Positions 34,389 through 44,095 of a stretch of 64,000 nucleotides of DNA are shown one piece after another. Where the stretch lies: contig CP068473.1 in NCBI GenBank assembly GCA_016766635.1, positions 678,673 through 742,672 of the forward strand, read 5' to 3'. Under the pieces are notes generated by a model. That model made no database searches and was not told the origin of the DNA. It saw only the letters and a list, made by a program, of their open reading frames with translations. Each line of letters opens with the position of its first letter. The first letter of the stretch is position 1. This stretch comes from Candidatus Xiphinematobacter sp. Lineage in GTDB: Bacteria > Verrucomicrobiota > Verrucomicrobiia > Chthoniobacterales > Xiphinematobacteraceae. The translations under genes were made by a program, and so were the position numbers.

Positions 34389-36077
34389 ATGGAAAACAGA
34401 TTGGGCGCCCAGACTGATGCTATCTCTACAAAGATGGGGATGGAAAAGCAGTTCCTTCCAGGTCTAGTCCAGGAACTTGTTTATACGGTTGATCATAAGA
34501 AGTTAGGAATGATGTATCTTGGATCTGGTCTAGTATTTTTTGTATTAGCGGGGATAATGGCGGCCGCTATTCGTGTCCAGTTAGCTGTTCCTAACAACCA
34601 TTTTCTTAATCCAGGTACGTTTAATCGGTTTTTTACTATGCATGGCACCACTATGGTCTTTCTGGTCGGCATGCCACTGATACTGGGACTAGCGAATTAT
34701 CTTGTTCCTATCATGATAGGAACAAGAGACATGGCTTTCCCGCGGTTAAATGCATTTGGTTTTTGGATATTTTTATTCAGTGGGTTTTTACTTTTCTTCA
34801 GCTACTTGGGTGGGTCTGGGGTTTACGGTACGGGGTCTGCCCCAGATGTTGGTTGGTTTGCCTATTCACCCCTAACAGCCAAGGCATTTTCTAGGGGGCA
34901 TAGCACAGATTATTGGACTCTTTCCCTCCTGGCTGGCGGTATTGGGAGCGTGGCCACGGCCATTAATCTATTAGCCACCATTTTTTGCTTGCGCTGTAGG
35001 GGAATGACACTCAACCGAATGCCCCTTTTTGTGTGGCTTAATGCGGTTGTGGCGTTCCTCATCATTCTTGCGATGCCTCCGCTTTCTGCTTGCCAAATTA
35101 TGCTATGTCTGGACCGCTACCTAGGGGCAAAGTTTTTCGACACTCAAGCGGGAGGCTCCGCCATTCTCTGGCAACACTTTTTCTGGATCTTTGGGCATCC
35201 AGAAGTCTATATCCTTATCCTACCTGCGTTTGCCATTGTCTCGGAGATCATCCCAGTGTTCTCGCGTAAGCCCATTTTTGGATATCCGGTTATGGTAATG
35301 GCGAGCGTGATGATCGCCTTCATCAGCCTTGGAGTTTGGGCGCATCACATGTTCACTGTGGGAATGAGCTCTATCAGCAACACCTTCTTTTCTGCCTCCA
35401 CCTTTATCATAGCTGTCCCGACTGGAATTAAGATTTTCAATTGGATTGGCACAATGTATGGAGGCAAGCTCCGCATGGAGCTACCGTTACTGTTTTCTAT
35501 CGCATTCCTGTTCCAGTTTCTAATTGCTGGCTTGACAGGAGTTATGCTCGCCACCACGCCCTTTGACTGGCAGCTCAATGATTCTTATTTTGTCATTGCC
35601 CACTTCCATTACGTTCTTGTCGGTGGACTACTTTTTTCCATCTTCGCAGCCTTTTACTACTGGTATCCGAAAATGATCGGCCGCATGTTGGATGGGACGA
35701 TGGGGCGTTGGCATTTTTGGCTATTCCTCGTCGGATTCCACCTGACTTTCTTTCCCCAACACATCATGGGCATCCTGGGGATGCCCCGACGCATCTATAG
35801 CTACCCCGCAGACCGCGGATGGGAAGCTGGCAATCTTCTCTCCAGCGTGGGTGTCGTCTTTCAAGCTATGGGGATCCTAGTTTTTTTAACTAATCTGTTT
35901 TACTCCTATTATAGGGGGAAAAAGGCTGGAGATGACCCTTGGGATGCGTGGACATTAGAATGGGCGACTACCTCCCCACCTGCTGAGTATAATTTCGAAA
36001 AATTGCCGGAGGTTCGTAGTGCACGGCCACTGTGGGATTTGAAGCATCCAGATGAGCCGGATTGGAAGCATAACTGA
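34389..36077 (+). CDS. coxA: Cytochrome c oxidase subunit I
   Basis: Catalytic subunit with 12 membrane helices, haem a and the haem a3-CuB oxygen-reducing site. Key residues seen: haem a His in TMHGTTMVF, GHPEVYI with the CuB His-Tyr pair, AHHMFTVGM with the two other CuB histidines, and the axial histidines in HFHYVLVGG. The E of HPEVY marks a type A (mitochondrial-like) proton path. 562 residues, full length. The ATG at 34389 is preferred over TTG three bases earlier; an AGGAAG lies 12 bp upstream. Confidence 0.97.
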   Translation: MENRLGAQTDAISTKMGMEKQFLPGLVQELVYTVDHKKLGMMYLGSGLVFFVLAGIMAAAIRVQLAVPNNHFLNPGTFNRFFTMHGTTMVFLVGMPLILGLANYLVPIMIGTRDMAFPRLNAFGFWIFLFSGFLLFFSYLGGSGVYGTGSAPDVGWFAYSPLTAKAFSRGHSTDYWTLSLLAGGIGSVATAINLLATIFCLRCRGMTLNRMPLFVWLNAVVAFLIILAMPPLSACQIMLCLDRYLGAKFFDTQAGGSAILWQHFFWIFGHPEVYILILPAFAIVSEIIPVFSRKPIFGYPVMVMASVMIAFISLGVWAHHMFTVGMSSISNTFFSASTFIIAVPTGIKIFNWIGTMYGGKLRMELPLLFSIAFLFQFLIAGLTGVMLATTPFDWQLNDSYFVIAHFHYVLVGGLLFSIFAAFYYWYPKMIGRMLDGTMGRWHFWLFLVGFHLTFFPQHIMGILGMPRRIYSYPADRGWEAGNLLSSVGVVFQAMGILVFLTNLFYSYYRGKKAGDDPWDAWTLEWATTSPPAEYNFEKLPEVRSARPLWDLKHPDEPDWKHN

Positions 36078-36107
36078 AAAAAAGTATGGCTTACCTGTGC
36101 TATATTC

Positions 36108-36713
36108 ATGAATAACGATACGCTGGGTGAACTTTCATCATCTCCTACCGCCGAGTGGGGGCTGCCCTCTGTGAGAAGGGTGGCTATGCTTTCTCTCATC
36201 TCTGCAGAGAGTGCCCTGTTTTGCATCTTTCTCATTGCCTACGCATTTTACATCGGTAAAAGCCTGAACCCACCTTCTCCAAAAGAAATCCTCGAGTGCC
36301 CTACCTTTGCCTCCATGGCTTTGTTATCGAGTAGTGCGACTATCGCTTTCGCCGAAAGGGCGCTTCAAAGGGGTCGATTAGTAAGGTTTCACTGCTGGTG
36401 GCTGATTACTATCCTCCTGGGAGTAACTTTTCTAGGATACACGGCCTACGAATGGTACGAGCTCATCTGTCATCGCCACTTTACACTTGCCACAAACGTT
36501 TTCGGCTCTACTTTCTATTCGCTCATAGGACTTCATGCCAGCCATGTCATTGCTGGTTTATTCCTACTCTTGCTTGTTTTTGTTATGAGTCTCATAGGGA
36601 AAATTAGGTCGGAGCATCATGAACACGTGGAAATGGTGGCTTGGTATTGGCACTTTGTAGACGTAGTCTGGGTAGTCGTCTTTGTTACTGTCTATGTGAC
36701 TGGTGGTCAGTAG
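36108..36713 (+). CDS. coxC: Cytochrome c oxidase subunit III
   Basis: A 201-residue membrane protein with about five helices, the short bacterial form of subunit III. Typical segments are RRVAMLSLISAESALFCIFLIAYAFYIG, GSTFYSLIGLHASHVIAGL and HVEMVAWYWHFVDVVWVVVF. It stabilises the oxidase and its proton uptake. It lies 30 bp after coxA and just before the membrane protein gene at 36737, consistent with one operon. Confidence 0.93.
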   Translation: MNNDTLGELSSSPTAEWGLPSVRRVAMLSLISAESALFCIFLIAYAFYIGKSLNPPSPKEILECPTFASMALLSSSATIAFAERALQRGRLVRFHCWWLITILLGVTFLGYTAYEWYELICHRHFTLATNVFGSTFYSLIGLHASHVIAGLFLLLLVFVMSLIGKIRSEHHEHVEMVAWYWHFVDVVWVVVFVTVYVTGGQ

Positions 36714-36736
36714 AGCCAGGAATTTTCTTTCCGTAT

Positions 36737-37573
36737 ATGTCAAAATCGCTCGATTCTCAGGAGGCAGTTTCCGTTCGGTTACCTGCACCAACTCCGTGGC
36801 CCATGATAGCTGCATTTGCCGTAGTCCTTCTCTTTGCTGGACTGGTAACTAACTTGGTAGTCTCCTTTACCGGGCTCCTTTGTGCGGCAATAGCGTTCGT
36901 TGGTTGGTTTGTGGATGTCTTTCCTTACCCACGGCATGAGGTGGTAGAATTAAAACCCCTGGAGGAACGGGCTGTGCCGGTACCGATGTCGGAAGGCACT
37001 ATCTCCTACCTGCAAGGAAAATACCAAGTCCAGGTTCCAATATACGTGCACAGCTATTTTTCCGGAGTTCTTGGAGGAGTATCTGGCGGGATTGCAATGG
37101 CAGCCGTAGCTATGACTTTTGGGTATCTGGAGGGAAGTATTTGGTACCCAATCAATCTAGTAGCCACGGCCAGCCTACCTAATCTAGGGGTAATGGGTAA
37201 AGAGGCTCTCATGCAATTCCACTTTTCAGCTCTCTTGGTGGGTATTATGGTCCATGTTTCCCTTTCTGTCTTAGTCGGGCTTTTATATGTGGCCCTGCTA
37301 CCAACCCTTCCAGCAAAGTTCGGATGGATCTGGGGAGGTATTGCGGCGCCTCTTGTTTGGAGCTCCTTGGTCTATTCCTTCCTAAATGTTGTCAACCCCG
37401 CACTTGCAGTGCACATCTCTTGGCCTTGGTTCATCCTCAGCCAGGTGACGTTTGGTTTAGTGGCAGGGACCGTAGTGTATAGGTCTGCTAGGATTGGCAC
37501 CAGGCAGACCTGGCCTCTTGTAGATAAGATGGGTGTAGAAGGAATGCGTAAAAGGAATGAGATACCTCCGTAG
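36737..37573 (+). CDS. Membrane protein of the cox/bc operon, unknown
   Basis: The ATG at 36737 gives a 278-residue protein with an N-terminal hydrophilic stretch, then paired helices (PMIAAFAVVLLFAGLVTNLVVSF, LLCAAIAFVGWFVDVFPYPRHEVVEL) and four or more further helices with glycine-rich turns (YVHSYFSGVLGGVSGGIAMAAVAMTFG). I do not recognise a named family; similar-sized membrane proteins of unknown role sit between oxidase and bc genes in some PVC bacteria, which I recall but could not check. The stop overlaps the following cytochrome c gene by 17 bp, so it is translated as part of the operon. An in-frame ATG at 36641 overlaps coxC and is less likely. Confidence 0.75.
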   Translation: MSKSLDSQEAVSVRLPAPTPWPMIAAFAVVLLFAGLVTNLVVSFTGLLCAAIAFVGWFVDVFPYPRHEVVELKPLEERAVPVPMSEGTISYLQGKYQVQVPIYVHSYFSGVLGGVSGGIAMAAVAMTFGYLEGSIWYPINLVATASLPNLGVMGKEALMQFHFSALLVGIMVHVSLSVLVGLLYVALLPTLPAKFGWIWGGIAAPLVWSSLVYSFLNVVNPALAVHISWPWFILSQVTFGLVAGTVVYRSARIGTRQTWPLVDKMGVEGMRKRNEIPP

Positions 37574-38261
37574 GAAAGCTGTGGATGCAGGTAAGCAACT
37601 TACGTTGTCGGCCATGGCATGGCTGTATGTCACGGTAGGTGGAATGCTTTTCCTGGGAGGCTGTAGGATGCCTGGTAGACCAGCAGTTACCAGTTTGTGG
37701 AGGCCTCCGGAATCCAATTTGGACTTTCATAGCCTCTATGCGACCAACTGTATTGCCTGTCATGCAGACCGGAGAGGTGTGATTTCCCCAGTCATCAATC
37801 TGAACAATAGTACGTACCTCTCTTTGATCGCTCCGGAGAGAATGTACCAGGTAATTGCTGATGGCGTTCCAGGGACGGCCATGCCAGCGTTTTCGGAAAA
37901 AAGAGGGGGCCGGTTAACCGAGGCACAGATTAATGTACTTGTAAAAGGGATTTATGCATGGGCATCCCCTGGGGAAACATCCCAATCACTACCTGCCTAC
38001 ACTGCTCCCTTAGGGAATGCCGAACACGGAGCAACTGTATTCTCCACATATTGTGCTCGTTGTCATGTAGGGGATACAAGAACCAAAGTATGGGGATCAA
38101 TCACAGAGTCTTCTTATCTAGGACTGGTATCCAACCAGTATTTGCGAACGATTATTATTTCTGGTCGCCCGGAGGTTGGTCATCCAAACTGGAAAGAGTT
38201 ATCGCCAATGTCTGCTCAAGATGTATCGGATGTGGTAGCTTGGATGGCTAAAGAACGTTGA
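37557..38261 (+). CDS. Diheme cytochrome c, probable lipoprotein
   Basis: A 234-residue electron carrier. A signal segment ends with GGMLFLGGC, a lipobox, so the protein is probably anchored to the membrane by a lipid on that cysteine. Two haem c sites follow: CIACH near residue 64 and CARCH near residue 165, each in its own cytochrome c domain with later methionine candidates (GTAMPAF and SPMSAQD). Its place between the oxidase and the Rieske/cytochrome b genes suggests it carries electrons from the bc complex to CoxB. Confidence 0.92.
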   Translation: MRYLRRKAVDAGKQLTLSAMAWLYVTVGGMLFLGGCRMPGRPAVTSLWRPPESNLDFHSLYATNCIACHADRRGVISPVINLNNSTYLSLIAPERMYQVIADGVPGTAMPAFSEKRGGRLTEAQINVLVKGIYAWASPGETSQSLPAYTAPLGNAEHGATVFSTYCARCHVGDTRTKVWGSITESSYLGLVSNQYLRTIIISGRPEVGHPNWKELSPMSAQDVSDVVAWMAKER

Positions 38262-38368
38262 ATAGAATGGCAGGGAGAGGGTTATTTCTTTAGAATGGGG
38301 GGTGATTTGCGCGTCACAAGGGCGTAACCCCTAATTGCGGAATGATCATGTCCAACAGGGGATGAAAG

Positions 38369-38932
38369 ATGAATAACAGCAAGACCACTGGTCGGAAGGG
38401 CTCCACTGAGATGGCAGGAGACGGTAGATTCTGCGATAGGACCCAGTCCTCCCGGCGTGACTTCCTACTAAAGGTGGGCATTGGGCTAAATATTGCCGCT
38501 GGGATTATGGTGGGTATTCCGATAGTGGGGTATATTTTTTCCAGTTTTATCAAGAGGCCTACACTCCATTGGATCGCACTTGGAGAGATCGACTCTTTTC
38601 CGGAGGAAGAGACACGACTTTCGAAATATAGGAACCCAACCCATCGCCCCTGGGATGGGGCAATTACGGAAATTCCTTGCTGGGTCCGCCGGCTAAAGGG
38701 AGATGTTTTTCAGGTTTTTGCCATTAACTGTACCCATCTAGGGTGTCCCGTGCGCTGGTTTGCCGAATCCAAACTCTTCTTTTGTCCGTGTCATGGAGGA
38801 GTTTACTACCAAGATGGTTCCAGGGCGGCTGGCCCCCCTCCACGAGGCCTATTTGAATATGAAACTAAGATTGAGGAGAAGAAGCTCTGGATCAGAGGCG
38901 GTGTCCTCCCGACTCTAGCGAATGTTTCTTAA
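38369..38932 (+). CDS. Rieske iron-sulfur protein
   Basis: A 187-residue [2Fe-2S] subunit of a quinol-cytochrome c reductase. The N-terminus has a Tat-like motif SSRRDFLLKVGIG followed by a membrane helix. The cluster is held by CTHLGC and CPCHGG, spaced as in Rieske proteins, with the conserved GPPPRGL loop after it. The gene starts about 100 bp after the diheme cytochrome and stands before cytochrome b, the normal Rieske-cytochrome b order. Confidence 0.96.
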   Translation: MNNSKTTGRKGSTEMAGDGRFCDRTQSSRRDFLLKVGIGLNIAAGIMVGIPIVGYIFSSFIKRPTLHWIALGEIDSFPEEETRLSKYRNPTHRPWDGAITEIPCWVRRLKGDVFQVFAINCTHLGCPVRWFAESKLFFCPCHGGVYYQDGSRAAGPPPRGLFEYETKIEEKKLWIRGGVLPTLANVS

Positions 38933-39031
38933 GGGCGCACCCTGAGGATACCTCATTGCAGGGCAAGGAAGAAACAGCAAGTGCTAAAATAAGGTGAGAA
39001 GTCAACGCCTTCAAACATTGGCTTACGGGTG

Positions 39032-40483
39032 ATGGTTGTGATGCGAGTACTGCGAGACGCGGCTTTTTGGCTTGATGACCGCCTGCACGTTTCCCATATG
39101 TTCAGGGAGACGGCGGGACATCCGGTCCCAAAAAGTTCCGCAAGTTGGTTCTACGTCTTTGGCAGTGCAACGCTGCTATGCTTGGCTGTCCAGGTTGTAA
39201 GTGGGATGTGCCTAGCCTTAGTCTACATACCTTCTGGTTCAGAAGCTTATTCTACGCTGCGCTACCTAACCATCTATCAAGAGTTGGGATGGTTCCTGCG
39301 GGGTATGCACTGTTGGGGATCCAATTTCATGGTCGTTCTCATGGCATTGCATATGACTCAGGTATTTCTCTGGGGCGCTTATAAATATCCTAGGGAGATG
39401 ACATGGATTTCCGGATGTGCCCTACTAGCCCTCACTCTTGGACTGGCTTTTACGGGACAGATCCTCCGCTTCGATGAAGACGCCTACTGGGGGCTAGGCA
39501 TCGGTGCTTCCATTCTTGCGCGCGTGCCCCTCTTAGGAGATCAGCTTGTCCACCTTGTATTAGGGGGAGGGATTATTTCGGCGGATACCCTTTCGCGCTT
39601 CTTCGCCTTACACGTGTTTGTACTTCCTGGACTGGCATTAGCCATCATTGGGCTCCATTTATATCTAGTAGTTTTAAAGGGTATCAGTGAGTATCCAAAA
39701 CCAGGGACACAAGTTAGAAAGGCCACCTACGACGCTGAATATCGCACCATTCTGGTAAAAGAGGGTATTCCATTTGTTCCAAGGGCGATTGGTAAGGACT
39801 TAATAGCCGCTGCAACTGTTTTATTTGGTATTGTTATCTGCGCGGCGATCTTTGGACCAAAGGGTCCCATGGGACCACCTATCCCAACACAGATTGATTC
39901 CGTACCCCGTCCAGATGCTCCCTTTATGTGGCTTTTCGCTTTGGCGGCGCTACTGCCAGACTACATGGAGGATGTGGTCATTTTAGGTGCTCCATTGCTT
40001 TTTGGGGGCTTGTTACTATCACTTCCATTCCTTTCTAACGAAGGAGAAAAGAGTTGGAGGAGACGTCCCGTTGCCGTCTTGGCGGTGGTTCTCATTTATC
40101 TCTCCGTTGGACTATTGACTTACTTAGGATACACTGCTCCGTGGTCGCCGGACATGAATGCTTGGACAGCCGCGCCTATTCCCCTAAAGTTCTTGGAAGG
40201 TCGCACTCCTCTTGAGCTTGCCGGCGCTTCCATTCTACAGTTCAAGCAGTGTCGTAATTGCCACGCTCTTGGTGGCATAGGAGGACACCGTGGCCCAGAC
40301 CTGGCAGACGTTGGGACTCGTCTAACGGCGCAGCAGCTAACTCGTCAAATCCTTCAGGGGGGTGGGAATATGCCCGCCTACGGGAAAAACCTTAGCCCTT
40401 ACGAGATAAGGGCACTAGTGGACTATATGGTTACCCTACGTCCAAAACATATTCCTGCCACGCGTGGATCCATCCCCCCATGA
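39032..40483 (+). CDS. Cytochrome b fused to a C-terminal cytochrome c
   Basis: The membrane core of the bc-type complex. N-terminal helices carry two pairs of haem b histidines: GMHCWGSNFMVVLMALHM and FFALHVFVLPGLALAIIGLH. The QILRFDEDAYWGLGIG loop stands in the cd region of cytochrome b, and the lower part (HPGEFGTP-like loops) is followed by three more helices. The C-terminus (about 400-480) is a cytochrome c domain with CRNCH and NMPAYGKNLSPYE. Length 483. It starts at ATG 39032 (GTG one codon earlier also possible). The fusion ties the quinol site to a haem c. Confidence 0.93.
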   Translation: MVVMRVLRDAAFWLDDRLHVSHMFRETAGHPVPKSSASWFYVFGSATLLCLAVQVVSGMCLALVYIPSGSEAYSTLRYLTIYQELGWFLRGMHCWGSNFMVVLMALHMTQVFLWGAYKYPREMTWISGCALLALTLGLAFTGQILRFDEDAYWGLGIGASILARVPLLGDQLVHLVLGGGIISADTLSRFFALHVFVLPGLALAIIGLHLYLVVLKGISEYPKPGTQVRKATYDAEYRTILVKEGIPFVPRAIGKDLIAAATVLFGIVICAAIFGPKGPMGPPIPTQIDSVPRPDAPFMWLFALAALLPDYMEDVVILGAPLLFGGLLLSLPFLSNEGEKSWRRRPVAVLAVVLIYLSVGLLTYLGYTAPWSPDMNAWTAAPIPLKFLEGRTPLELAGASILQFKQCRNCHALGGIGGHRGPDLADVGTRLTAQQLTRQILQGGGNMPAYGKNLSPYEIRALVDYMVTLRPKHIPATRGSIPP

Positions 40484-40640
40484 TAGTTGCTCTAAAAAGC
40501 CTGTGGTCGAGCTTTGTACCTTCCGTCAACAAGGTTATGGGATATAGCGCGCCTGGTTTTCTTAAGGAACAATTTTTTCGTTCATCGACATTTGTCTGCG
40601 GGAAGTCTTCTACCACTCAGTACGAGAGGCTGAATGTTCC

Positions 40641-42929
40641 ATGGAACAGGTAGCAGAAGCCGCAATACTTTCCTGGAGTTGGGAGCCAGCAGTCGTGTTT
40701 CCCCTCTTCTTCTTCCTATTGGTCTACAGAAGGGGGTGGAGAAAGCTGCGTATTACGGCTCCCTCCCGCTTCCCACTCTGGCGTTTTCTCTGCTTCTCGG
40801 GCGGCCTGCTAATCCTATTTTTGGCTATTTGTTCTCCTCTAGATACTTTTGGGAACCTCCTATTGCAAGTACACATGGTACAGCACCTGCTGCTCACAAT
40901 GGTAGTACCCCCATTCTTGCTTCTCGGGTTTCCCTATCTACCAATTCTACTCGGACTTCCCCGGAGGCTGGTTTCCAATATTCTGGGGCCGTTCCTCTCC
41001 TGGAAGGCATTAAAGACGCTCGGAAAATTTCTGACACACCCAACGGTGTGCTGCGTTTTATTTCTTTCTTCAAATATCCTTTGGCATATACCTTTTTTCT
41101 ACGAAGCGGCACTTCAATTTCCCACTTGGCACAAAATAGAACATGCTTGCTTTCTGTGGACTGCTCTACTTTTCTGGTGGCCGGTTGTCCAGCCGTGGCC
41201 CAGCCAGGCCCGTTGGCCCCGCTGGACAATGGTGCCCTATTTGCTTGTAGCAGACCTTCAAAATACCATCCTCTCTGCCTTTCTTTCTTTTTGTGACCAT
41301 GTCCTTTACCCTACGTACTCCGTAGCTCCACGCATAGGCGGGATCAGTACTTTAGAGGATCAAGCAGCCGCCGGGGCCATTATGTGGGTACCCGGTTCTA
41401 TCGCCTTCCTAGTCCCTGTCAGTCTGATTGTCTTTCAGTTTCTCAGTCCGCAAAGATCGGCAGCTTCCCCACCTACAGCGGTTGTTCGTAAATCTTCTCC
41501 TAAGGGCCCTTTTGATCTCCTAAGGACTCCGTTAGTTGGCAGCCTTCTGCGCAGAAAAGCCGTTCGCAGATCCTTACAGGTGACCTTATTAATGCTGGCA
41601 ATCTTAGTTATAGTAGAAGGGTGGTGGGGGCCACAATTCGGTCCAATGAATCTCGCTGGAATTTTGCCTTGGACGCACTGGAGGGGATTGACTGTGATGG
41701 GACTTCTGATTGCCGGGAACCTCTTTTGCATGGCTTGCCCTTTTACCCTAGCACGCGACTTAGCACGGAGACTTCTTCCGTTCCGGCGTCGGAGCTGGCC
41801 AAAACGGCTGCGTGCTAAGTGGATTGCAATAGGGCTGCTAGCTCTTTTTTTCTGGGCCTATGAGGCCTTCAGTCTATGGGACTCCCCCAAGCTAACGGCA
41901 GGGATAATAGCTGGGTATTTTTTACTGGTGGTGCTGATAGATGTTCTCTTCAAGAATGCGGCTTTTTGCAAGTATGTTTGCCCCATTGGGCAATTTCACT
42001 TTGTGCAATCCCTTAACTCCCCCCTACAAGTACAGGTGCGAGAACCATCCGCGTGCGCATCGTGCCGCACCTATGAGTGTATTCGGGGGGATAATGCTAT
42101 GGAAAGCAAGAGAAAACATCGTGGCTGTGAGCTGCTTCTTTTTCAGCCGCACAAGCATGGGAACATGGACTGTACATTTTGTCTGGATTGCGTGCAGGCA
42201 TGTCCCAAAGACAACGTTGGTTTAATTGTTTCATCTCCATGGAAAGAATTGATACTGGACTCCAGACGCTCTGGAGTAGGCAAGTATTCATGCCGCTTCG
42301 ACCTGGCGGTACTCATTGTAGTTTTGACATTTGGAGCATTTGCGAATGCCATGGGTATGGTGACGCCAGTCATCCAATGGGAAAACGCGATGAAGACCTC
42401 GTGGGGATTTTCATCCACACTTCCGATAGTCACAGCGTTCTACATTTTGGCGCTGCTCGTTTTGCCAATAATCACAACAAGCCTGGCAGTGTGGCTGAGT
42501 CTACGGTTAGGGGAACTCCAAGAAGGCTGGAAGCAAATCTTTTCCCAATTTGCCGTAAGTTTGGTTCCCATAGGATTCGGGATGTGGCTTGCCCATTTTC
42601 TTTTTCACTTCTTTACAGCCTCACACACATTTATCCCGGCTTTTCAGAGAATTTTTTCTGATATAGGATTTCCCCTTCTAGGAACACCTAATTGGTCTAT
42701 ACGCTCTTGGGCCTTCCCAGGGTTGGTAGGCTGGGAACTGTTTCTGCTCGATCTTGGACTGCTAGCAGGGCTATTCGTGGCGTGGGGGCGTGCGGGTCTT
42801 TTTGGCTCAAAGACTTCCCGGCTAGGGGCATTTCTTCCGTGGGGGGTACTCATCTTTCTAATGTATTTAGCCGGCGTATGGACCCTCTTTCAACCTATGG
42901 ATATGCGTGGCACCATGGCAACAAACTAA
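40641..42929 (+). CDS. CtaG (caa3 assembly factor) fused to membrane polyferredoxin
   Basis: A 762-residue two-part membrane protein. Residues 1 to about 275 match CtaG: VHMVQHLLLTMVVPPFLLLG, LTHPTVCCVLFLSSNILWHIPFFYEAAL and HKIEHACFLWTALLFWWPVV, a family involved in copper delivery and assembly of caa3 oxidase. Residues about 300-600 resemble NapH/CcoG-type ferredoxins: CMACP (near 363), CKYVCPIGQFHFVQ (near 443), CASCRTYEC (near 472) and CTFCLDCVQACP (near 511), with helices between. The last 150 residues are more helices. I see one uninterrupted frame and no internal start signal, so it appears to be a real fusion. It ends the operon. Confidence 0.88.
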   Translation: MEQVAEAAILSWSWEPAVVFPLFFFLLVYRRGWRKLRITAPSRFPLWRFLCFSGGLLILFLAICSPLDTFGNLLLQVHMVQHLLLTMVVPPFLLLGFPYLPILLGLPRRLVSNILGPFLSWKALKTLGKFLTHPTVCCVLFLSSNILWHIPFFYEAALQFPTWHKIEHACFLWTALLFWWPVVQPWPSQARWPRWTMVPYLLVADLQNTILSAFLSFCDHVLYPTYSVAPRIGGISTLEDQAAAGAIMWVPGSIAFLVPVSLIVFQFLSPQRSAASPPTAVVRKSSPKGPFDLLRTPLVGSLLRRKAVRRSLQVTLLMLAILVIVEGWWGPQFGPMNLAGILPWTHWRGLTVMGLLIAGNLFCMACPFTLARDLARRLLPFRRRSWPKRLRAKWIAIGLLALFFWAYEAFSLWDSPKLTAGIIAGYFLLVVLIDVLFKNAAFCKYVCPIGQFHFVQSLNSPLQVQVREPSACASCRTYECIRGDNAMESKRKHRGCELLLFQPHKHGNMDCTFCLDCVQACPKDNVGLIVSSPWKELILDSRRSGVGKYSCRFDLAVLIVVLTFGAFANAMGMVTPVIQWENAMKTSWGFSSTLPIVTAFYILALLVLPIITTSLAVWLSLRLGELQEGWKQIFSQFAVSLVPIGFGMWLAHFLFHFFTASHTFIPAFQRIFSDIGFPLLGTPNWSIRSWAFPGLVGWELFLLDLGLLAGLFVAWGRAGLFGSKTSRLGAFLPWGVLIFLMYLAGVWTLFQPMDMRGTMATN

Positions 42930-42982
42930 GCGTGAGCGCAAGTGGCTTCCTAGTTGCCTGTTTCTTTGTATCGCAACGTCCC

Positions 42983-44095
42983 TTAGTCCAGGGATTGACC
43001 AGCATTAAGCTTTTGCAGGGCTGGTAAAACGAATAGACCGTCTTTTCGGATGAGTTCGCCGTCGAACCACACCTCCCCTCCACCATAGTCTGCCCTCTGG
43101 ATGGATACCATGTCCCAGTGGATACGGCTTTTGTTACCGTTTCCTCCCGTAGAATAGGCTTGGCCCGGAGTAAAGTGAAAAGAGCCTGCGATCTTCTCGT
43201 CAAAAAGGATGTCACGAATAGGGTGCAGAATGTAAGGATTGAGTCCTAGCGAGAATTCTCCGATATAGCGGGCACCGGTGTCGGAATCCAAAATTTCATT
43301 GAGCTTCTGCGCATTGCTGGAGGTAGCTCTTACTATTTTACCCGCCTTAAACTCCAGATGAATGTTGTCAAACGGGACGCCCTGATAGATCGTTGGAACA
43401 TTGAAATGCACATGCCCCTCAACACTACGTTTTCTTGGACAGGAAAAGACTTCTCCGTCTGGAATGTTTCTTTCCCCGCTGCACGTCACAGCTCCAATTC
43501 CCTTTATGCTGAAGCGGAGGTCAGTCTCTGGTCCGACCAGACTAACCTTGTCAGTTTTTTCCATCAAACTTCTTAGGGCCTCCATAGCAGGCAGCATACT
43601 TGAATAGTCAAGGGTACAGACCCGGAAATAGAAATCTTCGAATGCTTCAGTGCTCATTTGGGCCTGTTGAGCAAATGAGGACGTGGGGCAGCGGAGCACT
43701 ACCCACTTAGTCTTGTTAACTCGGCAGTCCACAACGTGGCGCATCATCCCAGCAATGAGCGCCATGTTATCCTTCGGGACGTCTATCAGCTCCGTCGTGT
43801 TGTACCCTCCCCGCAAAGCGATATATGCTTGCATTTTCTTTATGCGAACCAGCGCCACGGCCCGGCAAACATCCAGTTGTGACTGGCTAACGGTAAGGGC
43901 CAATTCACGAGCAATCTTTGAACGATGCAATTGGACAAAAGGGATCCCCCCTTTAGAATGTACTGCACGAATAAGCGCGATGACCGCCTCATCTGAGACA
44001 TCAAAAGCATCTATTAATACTCGTTCCCCAGCTTTTAGGTGTATGGAGTATTCGACAAGACATTTGGCTAATTGATCATAGCGAGGGTCACTCAT
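42983..44095 (-). CDS. Aminopeptidase, M29 family (AmpS/PepS type)
   Basis: Cytosolic metallo-aminopeptidase of 370 residues. It starts [26 protein letters not shown], the usual M29 beginning. Metal-site regions are visible in [12 protein letters not shown] (Glu), [13 protein letters not shown] (Glu), [11 protein letters not shown] and [10 protein letters not shown] (His). Such enzymes trim N-terminal residues from peptides and recycle amino acids. It is leftward, convergent with the end of the respiratory operon. Confidence 0.9.
   Translation of the reverse strand: MSDPRYDQLAKCLVEYSIHLKAGERVLIDAFDVSDEAVIALIRAVHSKGGIPFVQLHRSKIARELALTVSQSQLDVCRAVALVRIKKMQAYIALRGGYNTTELIDVPKDNMALIAGMMRHVVDCRVNKTKWVVLRCPTSSFAQQAQMSTEAFEDFYFRVCTLDYSSMLPAMEALRSLMEKTDKVSLVGPETDLRFSIKGIGAVTCSGERNIPDGEVFSCPRKRSVEGHVHFNVPTIYQGVPFDNIHLEFKAGKIVRATSSNAQKLNEILDSDTGARYIGEFSLGLNPYILHPIRDILFDEKIAGSFHFTPGQAYSTGGNGNKSRIHWDMVSIQRADYGGGEVWFDGELIRKDGLFVLPALQKLNAGQSLD

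Noticed and set aside
40634-41296. A 220-codon rightward frame overlapping the CtaG domain
   Set aside because: It is fully inside the CtaG frame, which has clear membrane helices and family motifs; the overlapping frame is Ser/Pro/Thr-rich and is a shadow.
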